From: Sphingomonadales bacterium Ga0077557
GTDB taxonomy: Bacteria > Pseudomonadota > Alphaproteobacteria > Sphingomonadales > Sphingomonadaceae
Length of the DNA: 64,000 bases
Reading direction: 5' to 3'
NCBI GenBank assembly: GCA_001464615.1
Contig: LNFI01000020.1
Coordinates: 1-64,000 of the forward strand
Numbering within the stretch: the first letter of the stretch is position 1; every line of letters begins with the position of its first letter. Positions 46,714-55,891 of this stretch are shown in pieces. Under the pieces are notes generated by a model that worked only from the letters and a program-made list of their open reading frames with translations, made no database searches and was not told the DNA's origin. The translations under genes and the position numbers were made by a program.

Positions 46714-49191
46714 TCATGCCAGCGTCAGGCCACCCGCCCGCAGCGGTTCACCCCCTTGCAGGAAATAACGCCGGGCAATCGCCTCTGACAAACGGCACAG
46801 CCGCCGTTCGATTTCGCGTAAGGTGGCTTCGTCAAGCGTTGCGGCGGTAGCTGTGGCCACCAACGCCGCGAGCGCGGTTGCCTCCACCTGATGCGCTTCG
46901 GCCATGCCGTCATCAGCCAGAACCGGCAGCGCGCGCAGATGCTCGCTGATCGTGGCGACCTGATAGGCGATGGCGCGCGGATTGCCCGGATCGAGCGCAA
47001 CCAGATCGACCACCGGGCCGTGTGCCAGACCGCCCAGATAGCGCTGCCGATAACTGATCTGGCTATCCGCAACATCAAGCAAGGTCGACAAGTCATCGGC
47101 GGTGGCGGCTGCGCAGCCAAACACCCGCACCGCGCGGGCAACCGCGGTCGCCCGCTCGATCCGACGGCCAAGATCGTGGAAGCGCCAGGCATCGGTGCGC
47201 CCCATATGTTCGGTCGAGAGCCCGGCCAAAGCTGCGAACCGCCGCTGGAGCGATCCGGCGCGATCGAGCAACGCGCCGCCTGCTGGTGCTGGCGCATCCA
47301 GCAGCCGAGTCATGTCCGCTGACAGCCGATCGCGCGATCCCGCCCCGATCGCCCGCGCCGTCCGATTGATTGATCGCACGCTGTTCCAGCCGCCATCGCC
47401 AGCTTCCATGGCCGTGCGGGCCAGCGTGATCAGATCGGTGCGGCGCAGGCTGGGCGGGCGCGGCGCGGCGCCATCCTCGACGATGATCCCAACCAGCCGC
47501 GCAATCGTTTCCGGCGCCAGCGCGGCGCCGGCATCGGCCGTGATCGAATTGCCCAGCATGACCCGAATCACGCCGAGCAATGCCTCACCGCGTTCCAGAT
47601 AGCGGCCCAGCCAATAAAAATTATCCGCGACCCGGCTGGGCAAGGTGCCGGGATTGCGCCGGATATTGACGGTACTGGCATCGGGCAGCAACGACACCGG
47701 CGCAACGGGCGTATCGCCATAAATGGCGACATCGGCCGACCAGCTACCCTCCCCCATCACAGAGGCGCGTGGATCGGGATGTTCGCCAATGCGGGCAAAG
47801 CCGCCCGGCATTACGGTCCAGCCGCCATCGGCGCCGCGTGCCGCAAACACCCTGAGCGTGAACGGGCGCGCCACCAGGTGATCATCGCTCACCACCGGCA
47901 TGGTCGACAGGCGAACATTTTCCTGCCCGACATAATCCTGCGGGCGACGCGCCATATCCGCCAGCAACGCCGCACGGTCCTCAGCCGAGAGATCGCCCGG
48001 CATCACTGGCTTGCCGCCGGGCAGGCCAAGCGGCGCGGCAACAAAGGCCGGCCCGATCAGCATCGAATCGAAATGCGAATCAACATGCGCCTGCGCCGCA
48101 TCCTGCCCGCACCACCAGGTCGCGATATTGGGAATTTTGAGCGGCGCACCGAGCAGTTCGCGCGCCAGCCGGGGCATAAATGCCTCAAAAGCCGGACTTT
48201 CAAGCACCGCCGAGCCGGGAGCATTGCTGACAACGACATTGCCCGCCGCCATCGCGTCGATCAGCCCCGCCACACCAATTTTGGAATGCGAATCGAACGC
48301 CAGTGGATCGATCAGGCGTGGATCGATCCGCCGCCACAAGGCATCGACCCGCTTCAACCCGGCAATCGTGCGAATATAAAGCTTGTCCTCCAGCACCGCG
48401 AGATCGGCGCCTTCGACCAGCAACAGGCCGAGATAGCGCGCCAGATGCGCTTGCTCTGTATAGCTTGGATTATAGCGCCCCGGCGTCAGCAGGCCGATCC
48501 GAGGCTCGCTGCGCTTGCACGCCGCCGCCAATCCGGCACGAAAATTGGCAAAGAACGGGGCATGGCGCTGGATATTCAGCCGGGTCTGGAGACCGCCCAG
48601 CGTCCGCGATACCGCCAGCCGATTTTCAAGCGCATATCCCGCGCCCGCCGGCGCGCGAAGATGATCGGCGAGGACCCGCCACTCACCGCCCGGCCCGCGC
48701 CCCAAATCCACCGCGACGAAATGCAGATGGTGCCCGCCCGGCGGCTCAAGCCCCACCAGTGGCCGCAAGAAAAACGGGCTGCCATTGACCAACGCCGCGG
48801 GAATCGATCCCCCCGCGGTAAGATTGCCGGGGCCATAAATATCCGCGAGAATCATCTCCATCAGCACGGCGCGCTGTTCGACGCCCTCGGCAATCGCGGC
48901 CCATTCGTCGTGATTGATCAGCAGCGGCACCGGCGAGACTGGCCAAGGGCGCTCTTCGCTCTCCCCGATAATCCGAAAACCCGTGCCGATATCCTCGGCC
49001 TGGCGCTGCACCCGGTCACGTGCATGGCCGAGATCATCGCCCACCGCACCGGCCAATTCCTCCAGCATTGCTGTCCAGGCATCGCCACCATTGCACATCA
49101 CATCGCCAAGCTGGTGCTCACGACAATAGTCAGCGATCCAGCGCGCTGCCTGGCGGGCGGGGTCGATAACAGCAGTGGGAACCGTGGCCAT
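46714..49191 (-). CDS. Circularly permuted ATP-grasp / alpha-E fusion protein
   Basis: An 825-residue fusion. Residues about 1-500 are the circularly permuted type 2 ATP-grasp ligase (old DUF404/DUF407; SPVPLLINHDEWAAIAEGVEQRA near the start, then ILADIYGP). Residues about 505-825 are the all-helical alpha-E domain (old DUF403; VADNFYWLGRYLERGEALLG .. RRIERATAVARAV). Separate genes encode these domains in many genomes. Known informatics work links them to amide-bond synthesis on small peptides. The transglutaminase-like gene follows; no Anbu-type peptidase gene is nearby. Confidence 0.92.
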   Translation of the reverse strand: MATVPTAVIDPARQAARWIADYCREHQLGDVMCNGGDAWTAMLEELAGAVGDDLGHARDRVQRQAEDIGTGFRIIGESEERPWPVSPVPLLINHDEWAAIAEGVEQRAVLMEMILADIYGPGNLTAGGSIPAALVNGSPFFLRPLVGLEPPGGHHLHFVAVDLGRGPGGEWRVLADHLRAPAGAGYALENRLAVSRTLGGLQTRLNIQRHAPFFANFRAGLAAACKRSEPRIGLLTPGRYNPSYTEQAHLARYLGLLLVEGADLAVLEDKLYIRTIAGLKRVDALWRRIDPRLIDPLAFDSHSKIGVAGLIDAMAAGNVVVSNAPGSAVLESPAFEAFMPRLARELLGAPLKIPNIATWWCGQDAAQAHVDSHFDSMLIGPAFVAAPLGLPGGKPVMPGDLSAEDRAALLADMARRPQDYVGQENVRLSTMPVVSDDHLVARPFTLRVFAARGADGGWTVMPGGFARIGEHPDPRASVMGEGSWSADVAIYGDTPVAPVSLLPDASTVNIRRNPGTLPSRVADNFYWLGRYLERGEALLGVIRVMLGNSITADAGAALAPETIARLVGIIVEDGAAPRPPSLRRTDLITLARTAMEAGDGGWNSVRSINRTARAIGAGSRDRLSADMTRLLDAPAPAGGALLDRAGSLQRRFAALAGLSTEHMGRTDAWRFHDLGRRIERATAVARAVRVFGCAAATADDLSTLLDVADSQISYRQRYLGGLAHGPVVDLVALDPGNPRAIAYQVATISEHLRALPVLADDGMAEAHQVEATALAALVATATAATLDEATLREIERRLCRLSEAIARRYFLQGGEPLRAGGLTLA

Positions 49192-49380
49192 CAGTTCATC
49201 TGGCTCCTGCGCCCTTGCGGCAATGATCGTTCAACTACCGCCAATGATTCCCCCTGCCGGTTGTGTGCGCGCATGGTCACCACAATCGATGCTGCCGTGC
49301 AACAACCAAGCGCGTCGCCATGGGTATGACTCGCTGGGTTGGAAGGTGACGGAACCGGGCGGAGCCTATAAGGACGCCGC

Positions 49381-49959
49381 ATGACCACCAATCCATTTGA
49401 TCTTTTCGACAGCTGGTATGCCGAAGCGCGCACCAGCGAAATCAACGATTCAAATGCCATGGCCCTGGCGACCAGTAATGCCGAAGGCAGGTTGGGGCTG
49501 CGGATGGTCCTGCTGAAAGGCCATGGGCCGGACGGGTTTGTCTTTTACACCAATAAGGAAGGCCGAAAGGCAACCGACCTTGCCGCCAATCCGCAGGCGG
49601 CATTGCTGTTTCACTGGAAATCACTGCGTCGGCAGGTTCGGATCGAAGGATCAGTGTCCACGGTTAGCGCGGCAGAGGCCGATGCCTATTTCGCCAGCCG
49701 CAGCCGTGATTCGCAGCTGGGTGCCTGGGCGTCCGAACAATCGCGCCCGCTGGATAGTCGCGCAACGTTCGAAACACGCTTTGCAGCGATGAAGGCCCGG
49801 TTTGACGGTGGCGACGTCCCGCGGCCGCCACACTGGTCTGGCTATCGCGTGACCCCGCAGACGATCGAATTCTGGCAGGACCGTGAACATCGGCTGCACG
49901 AACGCTGGGTGTTTACCCAGAGCGGCGATGGCTGGACCGAAGGCATGCTGTATCCGTGA
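49381..49959 (+). CDS. pdxH: Pyridoxamine 5'-phosphate oxidase
   Basis: An FMN enzyme that oxidises pyridoxamine or pyridoxine phosphate to pyridoxal phosphate. It has 192 residues with LRMVLLKGHGPDGFVFYTN, the FMN site SLRRQVRIEG, and the C-terminal HWSGYRVTPQTIEFWQ and RLHERWVF. It starts a three-gene chain: its stop overlaps the next GTG start. SerC elsewhere in the window can also serve this cofactor pathway. Confidence 0.95.
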   Translation: MTTNPFDLFDSWYAEARTSEINDSNAMALATSNAEGRLGLRMVLLKGHGPDGFVFYTNKEGRKATDLAANPQAALLFHWKSLRRQVRIEGSVSTVSAAEADAYFASRSRDSQLGAWASEQSRPLDSRATFETRFAAMKARFDGGDVPRPPHWSGYRVTPQTIEFWQDREHRLHERWVFTQSGDGWTEGMLYP

Positions 49960-50933
49960 CTGACGGGCACAACCATCATCACGCCCGCGCCGCGCATCAT
50001 CAGGCCAGCAGCGCCCTTACTACGCGGGCCGCCGTCGCCAGCGTGACGGCTGCGGCAGTGTTGATGGCGATCAAGGGCTATGCGGCCTGGCATACCGGAT
50101 CGGTTGCGATGCTTGGGTCGCTTGCCGATACCGGGCTTGATCTGGTCGCCTCGTTGATGACGTTGTTTGGCGTGCGGCTTGCCGCGCAGCCAGCCGATCA
50201 TGATCATCGCTTCGGCCATGGCAAGGCAGAGGCGCTGGTTGCCTTGTTCCAGGTCGCGATGATCGCGGTATCCGCCTTTGCGATTTTCGGTCGCGCGGTC
50301 GATCGACTGGTGGCGCGCCAAGTCACGGCAGATGCCGAACTGGGCATTGGCGCATCGGCAATTGCGATCGTCATCACCATCGGTTTGCTCGCCTATCAGC
50401 GCCACGTCATCGCCCGCACGGGATCTGTCGCGATCGGCGCCGATCATGTCCATTATCAGTCGGACGTGCTGTTGAACGCTGCCGTCATTGCGGCCTTGGT
50501 GCTCGATCAATATCTAGGCGTCACCGGCGCCGATCCGATCTTCGGCATCGCAATTGCGGCCTGGCTGCTCTGGGGCGCCTGGCGCGCCTCCAGCGCCGCG
50601 ATCGATCAATTGATGGACAAGGAATGGCCACCCGAAAAGCGCCGTCGCTTTGTCGAGGTTGCCGGCCGCCATCCCGAGCTGAAGGGCCTCCATGATTTGC
50701 GGACCCGCACCAGCGGCGCGACCGATTTCGTCCAGTTTCACATCTGGATGGACCCAGCCATGACGATTGCCGAGGCGCATGACGTAACTGACCGGATCGA
50801 ACACAGCCTGGCGCAGGAATTTCCGGGCACCGAAGTGCTGATCCATATCGACCCGGACGGCCAGGTCGATCACCCTGGCAACGATCTGGTCGAAGCCGAT
50901 GAAATGGCCAAGCTGAAGGACGTCCAACCGTGA
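49956..50933 (+). CDS. Cation diffusion facilitator transporter
   Basis: A 325-residue inner-membrane metal/proton antiporter of the CDF family. A His-rich N-terminus (MTDGHNHHHARAAHHQ) could bind metal. The transport site shows SLADTGLDLVAS (Asp-x3-Asp) and DHVHYQSDVLLN (His-x3-Asp), as in FieF-type zinc/iron exporters, with DHDHRFGHGKAEAL between. A cytoplasmic C-terminal dimer domain contains FHIWMDPAMTIAEAH. Start GTG overlaps the pdxH stop; the stop overlaps the next GTG. Confidence 0.92.
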   Translation: MTDGHNHHHARAAHHQASSALTTRAAVASVTAAAVLMAIKGYAAWHTGSVAMLGSLADTGLDLVASLMTLFGVRLAAQPADHDHRFGHGKAEALVALFQVAMIAVSAFAIFGRAVDRLVARQVTADAELGIGASAIAIVITIGLLAYQRHVIARTGSVAIGADHVHYQSDVLLNAAVIAALVLDQYLGVTGADPIFGIAIAAWLLWGAWRASSAAIDQLMDKEWPPEKRRRFVEVAGRHPELKGLHDLRTRTSGATDFVQFHIWMDPAMTIAEAHDVTDRIEHSLAQEFPGTEVLIHIDPDGQVDHPGNDLVEADEMAKLKDVQP

Positions 50934-51742
50934 CTGCGCCCGCCCGAATCCGCCTGCCGATCACCCAGATCGACGCCTTTGCCGATGCACCGTTCACCGG
51001 CAATCCGGCAGCTGTCATGCCGCTTGATGCCTGGCTGAGCGATGACGTGTTGCTGGCGATCGCGGGGGAAAACAACCTGAGCGAAACGGCATTTCTGGTC
51101 CCCGATGCGAGCGGTGCTGCTGATTATGAGCTGCGCTGGTTCACGCCCGCCGCTGAAGTGGCGCTGTGCGGCCATGCCACGATTGCCAGCGGCCATTATC
51201 TGCTGGCGCGCGATTCCGCGCTGGTGCGGGTCACGTTTCGGACGCGTCAGGCGGGTATCCTCTGGGTCGAGCGCGATGGCGACGGCTATCGCATGGCCCT
51301 GCCCGCCTGGGGCCCGACCCCTACGGCTTTGCCTGATATCGTTGCGGCGATCGGGGCAGGCCCGGCGATCGAGACATTGTGGTTTGAAACGGGCTATGCG
51401 CTGATCGTGCTGGACAGCGCCGACAAGATTCGTGCGCTAAAGCCTGATCAGCGCGCACTGGCGGCGCTTGGCAAGCTGGTCGCGGTCGTCACCGCGCTGG
51501 GCGATTCCACCGACGTGATCAGCCGGGTGTTCACGCCTTATTATGACATTCCCGAAGACCCGGTGACGGGGTCAGCGCATGCCGTGATGACGCCTTATTG
51601 GGCCAAACGGCTCGGGCGCGACAGCTTTACCGCCTATCAGGCAAGCGCGCGCGGCGGCTTTGTCGCGTGCCGGCTTGATGGCGACCACGTCATCCTCGGC
51701 GGCCGCTGCGTAACGGTGATGGAAGGCGTGTTTCTGCTCTAA
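50930..51742 (+). CDS. PhzF family isomerase
   Basis: A 270-residue diaminopimelate-epimerase-fold protein. The catalytic Glu lies in ENNLSETAFLV and the loop CGHATIAS is complete; DAFADAPFTGNPAAV begins the first half and PEDPVTGSAHAV the second. Named for a phenazine enzyme, but no phenazine genes are here and most relatives have unknown substrates. Start GTG 50930 overlaps the CDF stop. It ends on a CTAA shared with the convergent DCC gene. Confidence 0.92.
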   Translation: MTAPARIRLPITQIDAFADAPFTGNPAAVMPLDAWLSDDVLLAIAGENNLSETAFLVPDASGAADYELRWFTPAAEVALCGHATIASGHYLLARDSALVRVTFRTRQAGILWVERDGDGYRMALPAWGPTPTALPDIVAAIGAGPAIETLWFETGYALIVLDSADKIRALKPDQRALAALGKLVAVVTALGDSTDVISRVFTPYYDIPEDPVTGSAHAVMTPYWAKRLGRDSFTAYQASARGGFVACRLDGDHVILGGRCVTVMEGVFLL

Positions 51743-52095
51743 CGGCTGCGCGCGCCGGCCAGCGATTGCAGCGCCGGGCGGAGCACGAGAAACCGCCGGT
51801 ACAGCCATTCCAGACCAGCCAGCACATAGTGGTTGCGCGCTGCCAAGCCGATCGGGCGGAGCAGCGGGATCGCGCGCCACATCGCGGCAAAGGCTGCCGC
51901 GCCCGACAGCATCACGCCATTTTCGCGCGCATGGAAACGGGCCAGCAGGGCATCACGATCAACCGGGCACGCCGAATTGCCATCGCTAACATCGACAAAC
52001 GCAATTGCCCCGCGCCGGTCGAGCCGCCGCATCAGGCCGATTTCGCGCCTGCACAGCGGGCAACCGCCGTCGAACCAAACCGTGAGCTTTTCCAT
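51739..52095 (-). CDS. DCC (DUF393) thiol-disulfide protein
   Basis: A 118-residue protein of the DCC family, named after its motif: WFDGGCPLCRREI provides Asp and the C-x2-C pair, with RRGAIAFVDVSDG following and YRRFLVLRPALQS near the end. Thioredoxin-like redox activity is supposed but not shown. ATG 52095 starts the conserved strand; ATG 52110 adds five residues. It stands alone. Confidence 0.86.
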   Translation of the reverse strand: MEKLTVWFDGGCPLCRREIGLMRRLDRRGAIAFVDVSDGNSACPVDRDALLARFHARENGVMLSGAAAFAAMWRAIPLLRPIGLAARNHYVLAGLEWLYRRFLVLRPALQSLAGARSR

Positions 52096-52156
52096 CGCGC
52101 TGCTATGCACTCAGGCGGCAGCGCCGTCATGCTGACCTAAATCCCGTGTTCGGCAA

Positions 52157-53230
52157 TCAGGATTTGGTCAGACTCGCGGCAATGTCGCCCAACCCGTTGA
52201 TCACTGGACGGCGATTGCCGTCCTGCGTCTTGCCAAGCCGGACCAGCACATAGCGGTGTGGCGTGCCGTCAGCCCCCTTGCCATCAAACGCCATGACATA
52301 TTGCCCGAGATGACCGTTCATCGACACCAAGGAAGGCACGCCTTTTTCCGGGAATAGCGACGGGCTGCCATCGGGCGCGCCGGGGCGGTTGAGCCATAAT
52401 TGCCCGCCATATTCGGGGTCGGTCGGCGATGATTGCTTCATGAAGGCAAGCCATTCGGGGGCAATCACTTGCGTGCCGTCCAGCGCCTTGCCTTCGTGCA
52501 GCAGCCCGCCCAGCCGACCGAAATCCTCCAGCGACATATGGATCAGCGAGCCGCCAATCTGCGTGCCCGCCCCGTCAAATTCGGGAAAGGCGGTGGTGAC
52601 ACCAGCGGGGGTAAACAGCCGAGCATATTCGAAATCGCGATAGGTTTGCGCGCGCACCCGCGGATCACGGCTGTCGGTGAGCGTCCGAGTAATGATTTCC
52701 GACAGGATGATCGTGGTGAGCGAGCTATATTCGAACTTCTCGCCCGGCTTTGCCTCCAGCGGCTGGGCGATCGCGCGCGCCGCCATATTGGCCGTGCCGT
52801 TGACGAACAGCACCTGATTGGTATCCGATTTCTCGACCGGCTGACCTTCTTCGGTATGCTCAAGCCCCGACGCCATATGGAGCAATTGCCGCAGCGTAAT
52901 CTTGCCGCGGGGATCGCCGGGCTTTTGCCATTCGGCAATTGGCGCGGGGGCATCGAGCAGCAATTTGCCGTCCGCGACCAGTTCGCCGACCAGCATCGCG
53001 GTAATCGTTTTCGCCATCGACCAGCTGATGAAGCGATTCGCGTCCGAATAGCCGGGCGCATAATGTTTCGCGATCACTCGCCCGTCCTCAATCAGGATCG
53101 CAGCGCGCGCCTCGGCCTGATCAGCAGCGAAGAGAGGTTTAAGCGGGCCGACATCAGCGGACAGGGCCAGGCTGGCACCTGCACCCAACACACCAGCGAC
53201 CCCGGCGAGAACAAGGCTTTTTATTTTCAT
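52157..53230 (-). CDS. Serine hydrolase (class C beta-lactamase family)
   Basis: A 357-residue exported hydrolase with a signal peptide (MKIKSLVLAGVAGVLGAGASLALS). The nucleophile motif is SMAK (ISWSMAKTITAML), the second motif YSSL (EYSSLTT), and a late HLGQY replaces the KTG strand. It looks like the 6-aminohexanoate-dimer-hydrolase/EstB-like branch, so ester or amide hydrolysis is likelier than drug resistance. ATG 53230 is used; GTG 53236 adds two residues. It is divergent from the small gene at 53255. Confidence 0.86.
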   Translation of the reverse strand: MKIKSLVLAGVAGVLGAGASLALSADVGPLKPLFAADQAEARAAILIEDGRVIAKHYAPGYSDANRFISWSMAKTITAMLVGELVADGKLLLDAPAPIAEWQKPGDPRGKITLRQLLHMASGLEHTEEGQPVEKSDTNQVLFVNGTANMAARAIAQPLEAKPGEKFEYSSLTTIILSEIITRTLTDSRDPRVRAQTYRDFEYARLFTPAGVTTAFPEFDGAGTQIGGSLIHMSLEDFGRLGGLLHEGKALDGTQVIAPEWLAFMKQSSPTDPEYGGQLWLNRPGAPDGSPSLFPEKGVPSLVSMNGHLGQYVMAFDGKGADGTPHRYVLVRLGKTQDGNRRPVINGLGDIAASLTKS

Positions 53231-53254
53231 GGGCACAGCCTAGGCTGGCCGACG

Positions 53255-53581
53255 ATGAACGCAAGACGCCTTATGCTGCCGATCGGCCTTGTGCTGATCA
53301 TCGCCGCCCTGCTCGCCGCCTGGCTGTATATCAGGGCGTTGCAGCCACAGCTTGAACTCGGGGTCGGCTATGGCGCCCGCGTTGCCTGTGCCTGCCGCTA
53401 TATCGGCAATCGCCCGCTCGGCAGTTGTTACAAGGATTTCGAGCCCGGCATGGAGCGCATCCAGCTGAGCGACGATCCCGCGACCAAGACGGTGACGGCG
53501 TCGGTACCCTGGATCGCCAGCCGATCGGTGACCTTTGATCCCTTGCTTGGCTGTCAGCCAGCGCCGCTGAAAAAGCCCTAA
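53255..53581 (+). CDS. Small membrane-anchored protein of unknown function
   Basis: A 108-residue protein with one N-terminal hydrophobic anchor ([22 protein letters not shown]) and a short outer domain with four cysteines ([19 protein letters not shown]), suggesting disulfides. It is only 24 bases from the divergent serine hydrolase start, so the two may be co-regulated and act in the same compartment. I do not recognise the family. It shares CTAA at its end with mnmA. Confidence 0.72.
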   Translation: MNARRLMLPIGLVLIIAALLAAWLYIRALQPQLELGVGYGARVACACRYIGNRPLGSCYKDFEPGMERIQLSDDPATKTVTASVPWIASRSVTFDPLLGCQPAPLKKP

Positions 53582-54684
53582 GCGGTCGCCAGCGCCCGCT
53601 CGGTCTCGGCGATCCAGCCGCCGCCCAGCACCCGCTCACCGGCATAGAGCACCGCCGCCTGGCCCGGCGCGACCCCATATTCGGGCAAGTCGAACACGAC
53701 GCGATCATCAATCAACATCGCCGGGACCGGCTTGGCGAGCGAACGGACCTTGGCAGTGACTGGCCCTGCATGATCGCCGCCAATCCAGTTGATGTCGGTC
53801 AGCCGCGCAGCGCCCACCGCCAATGCCCGTTTTGGCCCGACAACCACCCGCTTCGTCGCCGGTTCAAGCCGAATCACATAGAGCGGTTCGGGCGTGCCGC
53901 CGATTTCGAGCCCGCGTCGCTGGCCGACGGTGAAGTGGATCATGCCCTTATGCCGGCCGAGAAGCTGACCGGCTTCGTCGACGATCTCGCCGCTGCTATC
54001 GGAATCAGGGCGGAGTTTTTTGACCAGACTGGCGTAATCGCCATCGGGGACGAAGCAGATATCCTGGCTGTCGGGCTTGGTGGCGACGCCCAGGCCGATC
54101 TCCGCTGCAATTTCGCGCACGCGCGCCTTGGGCATGCCGCCCAGCGGAAAACGCAGATAATCGAGCTGAGCCGCGGTTGTCGCGAATAGAAAATAGCTCT
54201 GGTCGCGCGCCGGATCGACCGCCCGGTGAAGCTCAGCACCGAGCGGCCCTGCCACCCGGCGCACATAATGGCCCGTCGCCAGACAATCCGCGCCCAGATC
54301 GCGTGCCAGCTTGAACAGATCGGTAAATTTCGGCCCCATATTGCACTTAATGCAGGGAATGGGGGTGCGCCCAGCGAGATATTCGTCCGCGAAATCATCG
54401 ATCACCTGATCACGAAAGCTGCTTTCATGATCGAACACATAATGGGCGATGCCCAGCCGATCACACACGGCGCGTGCATCGCGAATGTCGCGGCCCGCGC
54501 AACAACTGCCCGCCCGGCCAACCGCTTCGCCGTGATCGTAAAGCTGGAGCGTCACGCCGATCACCTCGGCACCGGTCCGCACAGCCAGCGCCGCCACGAC
54601 TGAACTATCGACGCCGCCCGACATGGCGACGACGATTCGCTGCCCTGCGGCCCCGGGGTTCAATTGAAAATCACCGTCGATCAT
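53578..54684 (-). CDS. mnmA: tRNA-specific 2-thiouridylase
   Basis: Adds sulfur to uridine 34 of Lys, Glu and Gln tRNAs. The 368-residue protein has the PP-loop [15 protein letters not shown], the catalytic cysteine segment [16 protein letters not shown] and DSQDICFVP with the C-terminal beta-barrel. ATG 54684 opens the conserved part; a long in-frame upstream extension has no conserved sequence. It converges on the small membrane-protein gene with overlapping stops. Confidence 0.95.
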   Translation of the reverse strand: MIDGDFQLNPGAAGQRIVVAMSGGVDSSVVAALAVRTGAEVIGVTLQLYDHGEAVGRAGSCCAGRDIRDARAVCDRLGIAHYVFDHESSFRDQVIDDFADEYLAGRTPIPCIKCNMGPKFTDLFKLARDLGADCLATGHYVRRVAGPLGAELHRAVDPARDQSYFLFATTAAQLDYLRFPLGGMPKARVREIAAEIGLGVATKPDSQDICFVPDGDYASLVKKLRPDSDSSGEIVDEAGQLLGRHKGMIHFTVGQRRGLEIGGTPEPLYVIRLEPATKRVVVGPKRALAVGAARLTDINWIGGDHAGPVTAKVRSLAKPVPAMLIDDRVVFDLPEYGVAPGQAAVLYAGERVLGGGWIAETERALATA

Positions 54685-54833
54685 CGCCGCGCAGATAGGC
54701 GCTTGACCGTGCCGATGCAAAGCGACGCTGCGGGGATAAAAAATTTTCACTTCAGTCCCGAGCTTTACCGGACCTTCAGACCCGCACGCTAACCCTGCGC
54801 AAATCGATTGAGTCGTTTTGTGAAAGTGTTTTT

Positions 54834-55061
54834 GTGGATTTGAGTTTTTCGCGGTTCGAGCCTGACGGCACAGCCATTGCCATGCCTGGGGATCTAGCGG
54901 TGCTGCTGGTGGGCATTGCCGCACGTCAGGCCAACAGCCCGACGGCATTGATCGGCGCCTATTCCGGCATCCAGGCAAAGCCCGAAGATTTGCTCCGGCC
55001 AGTGCACGGTGCGTTCAACCGAGCAATGGCAGCGCTGATCTGCCGCTGGAGACAGGAATGA
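54834..55061 (+). CDS. Possible small protein upstream of sciP
   Basis: A 75-residue reading frame with GTG start: [32 protein letters not shown] then [26 protein letters not shown]. Third-position base use looks like that of a gene over most of its length, and it fills the space between mnmA and sciP on the sciP strand. No ribosome site is obvious and no family is recognised. The 474-base stretch 54685-55158 contains nothing else that I can identify. Confidence 0.45.
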   Translation: MDLSFSRFEPDGTAIAMPGDLAVLLVGIAARQANSPTALIGAYSGIQAKPEDLLRPVHGAFNRAMAALICRWRQE

Positions 55062-55158
55062 ACGCCCCGTTTACCGCGCCATTTCAGTCTGTGTTCAAGT
55101 CCGGCTGCTAATGGTCGTTAGTGAGTTTCAGGGGGCCCCCGCCCCGATCGAGGTAAGC

Positions 55159-55458
55159 ATGATCGAGAACCAGAAAATTCGGCCAGCAAAAGTAATCGGG
55201 CCACTCGGCGAGCCGCTGACGCTCGATTCGTTGCCGCCGCCCGAAACCACCCGCTGGGTGGTGCGCCGCAAGGCGGAAGTTGTCGCTGCCGTCAATGGCG
55301 GGCTGCTGACGGTGGACGAAGTGTGCCAGCGTTATAATCTGACAATGGAAGAATTTGCCGGCTGGCAGCGCGCGATCGATCGATCGGGAATGCCGGGGCT
55401 GCGCGTCACCCGGATTCAGCATTATAAATCGCTGTACGAACGCCAGCAGAAATATTGA
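55159..55458 (+). CDS. sciP: CtrA inhibitor SciP (DUF1153)
   Basis: A 99-residue small helix-turn-helix protein. The DUF1153 core is complete: LPPPETTRWVVRRKAEVVAAVNGGLLTVDEVCQRYNLTMEEFAGWQRAIDR. In Caulobacter, SciP binds the cell-cycle regulator CtrA and blocks activation of its promoters. Its presence supports an alphaproteobacterial host with a CtrA circuit. ATG 55159 follows GAGG closely and begins the homologous part. Confidence 0.92.
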   Translation: MIENQKIRPAKVIGPLGEPLTLDSLPPPETTRWVVRRKAEVVAAVNGGLLTVDEVCQRYNLTMEEFAGWQRAIDRSGMPGLRVTRIQHYKSLYERQQKY

Positions 55459-55550
55459 TCGTCACACGCACATCCATGCGCCGGAACAAAGCGCGACACT
55501 GACGAGTCTTTCCTCTGCATGCCCGATGATCGGGCGCAGAGGAGGATTAC

Positions 55551-55805
55551 ATGATTGGTCTTATCATTTGGCTCGTGGTTGGTGGGGTCGTTGGCTGGCT
55601 TGCCAGCTTGATGATGCGAACCGATGGCCAGCAAGGCATTTTGCTCAACATTGTCGTCGGCGTCATCGGCTCGGTCATCGCCTCATTCCTGTTCGGTGGC
55701 GGCATCAATCAGGCCATCACCGTGACCACCTTCGTCTATTCGCTGATCGGCGCGGTTATCCTGCTTGCGCTCGTCAACCTCGCCCGCCGGGGAACGGTGC
55801 GCTAG
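55551..55805 (+). CDS. GlsB/YeaQ/YmgE family stress membrane protein
   Basis: An 84-residue protein with three hydrophobic helices and the family layout: IGLIIWLVVGGVVGWLASLMM, NIVVGVIGSVIASFLFGG, VYSLIGAVILLALVNL. Relatives are transglycosylase-associated or stress-induced membrane proteins of unclear function. A consensus AGGAGG precedes ATG 55551, and a strong intrinsic terminator follows, so it is an independent, probably highly expressed unit. Confidence 0.93.
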   Translation: MIGLIIWLVVGGVVGWLASLMMRTDGQQGILLNIVVGVIGSVIASFLFGGGINQAITVTTFVYSLIGAVILLALVNLARRGTVR

Positions 55806-55832
55806 GCTTCGCTAGACATCACTCAGGCAATC

Positions 55833-55864
55833 GAGCCGCCCGAATCACATCGGGCGGCTCTTTT
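55833..55864 (+). terminator. Rho-independent terminator
   Basis: A perfect 11-base GC-rich stem, GAGCCGCCCGA (55833-55843) with TCGGGCGGCTC (55850-55860), has a six-base loop and is followed by TTTT. It lies 28 bases after the GlsB/YeaQ-type gene and is the clearest intrinsic terminator in the window. Confidence 0.92.
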
Positions 55865-55891
55865 CATGCGTGTTGCGCCGCGCCTGCCCCG

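Noticed and set aside
47779..49329. 516-codon plus-strand frame opposite the ATP-grasp/alpha-E gene
   Set aside because: Composition is Arg/Gln/His-rich with no recognisable domain, and the minus strand holds both expected domains.
50930..51742. Phenazine biosynthesis cluster
   Set aside because: Only a PhzF-fold protein is present; no other phz genes are nearby, and PhzF-like proteins are widespread without phenazine production.
54685..54978. N-terminal extension of MnmA
   Set aside because: About 98 extra codons with no conservation pattern precede the PP-loop region, and ATG 54684 gives the usual protein length.
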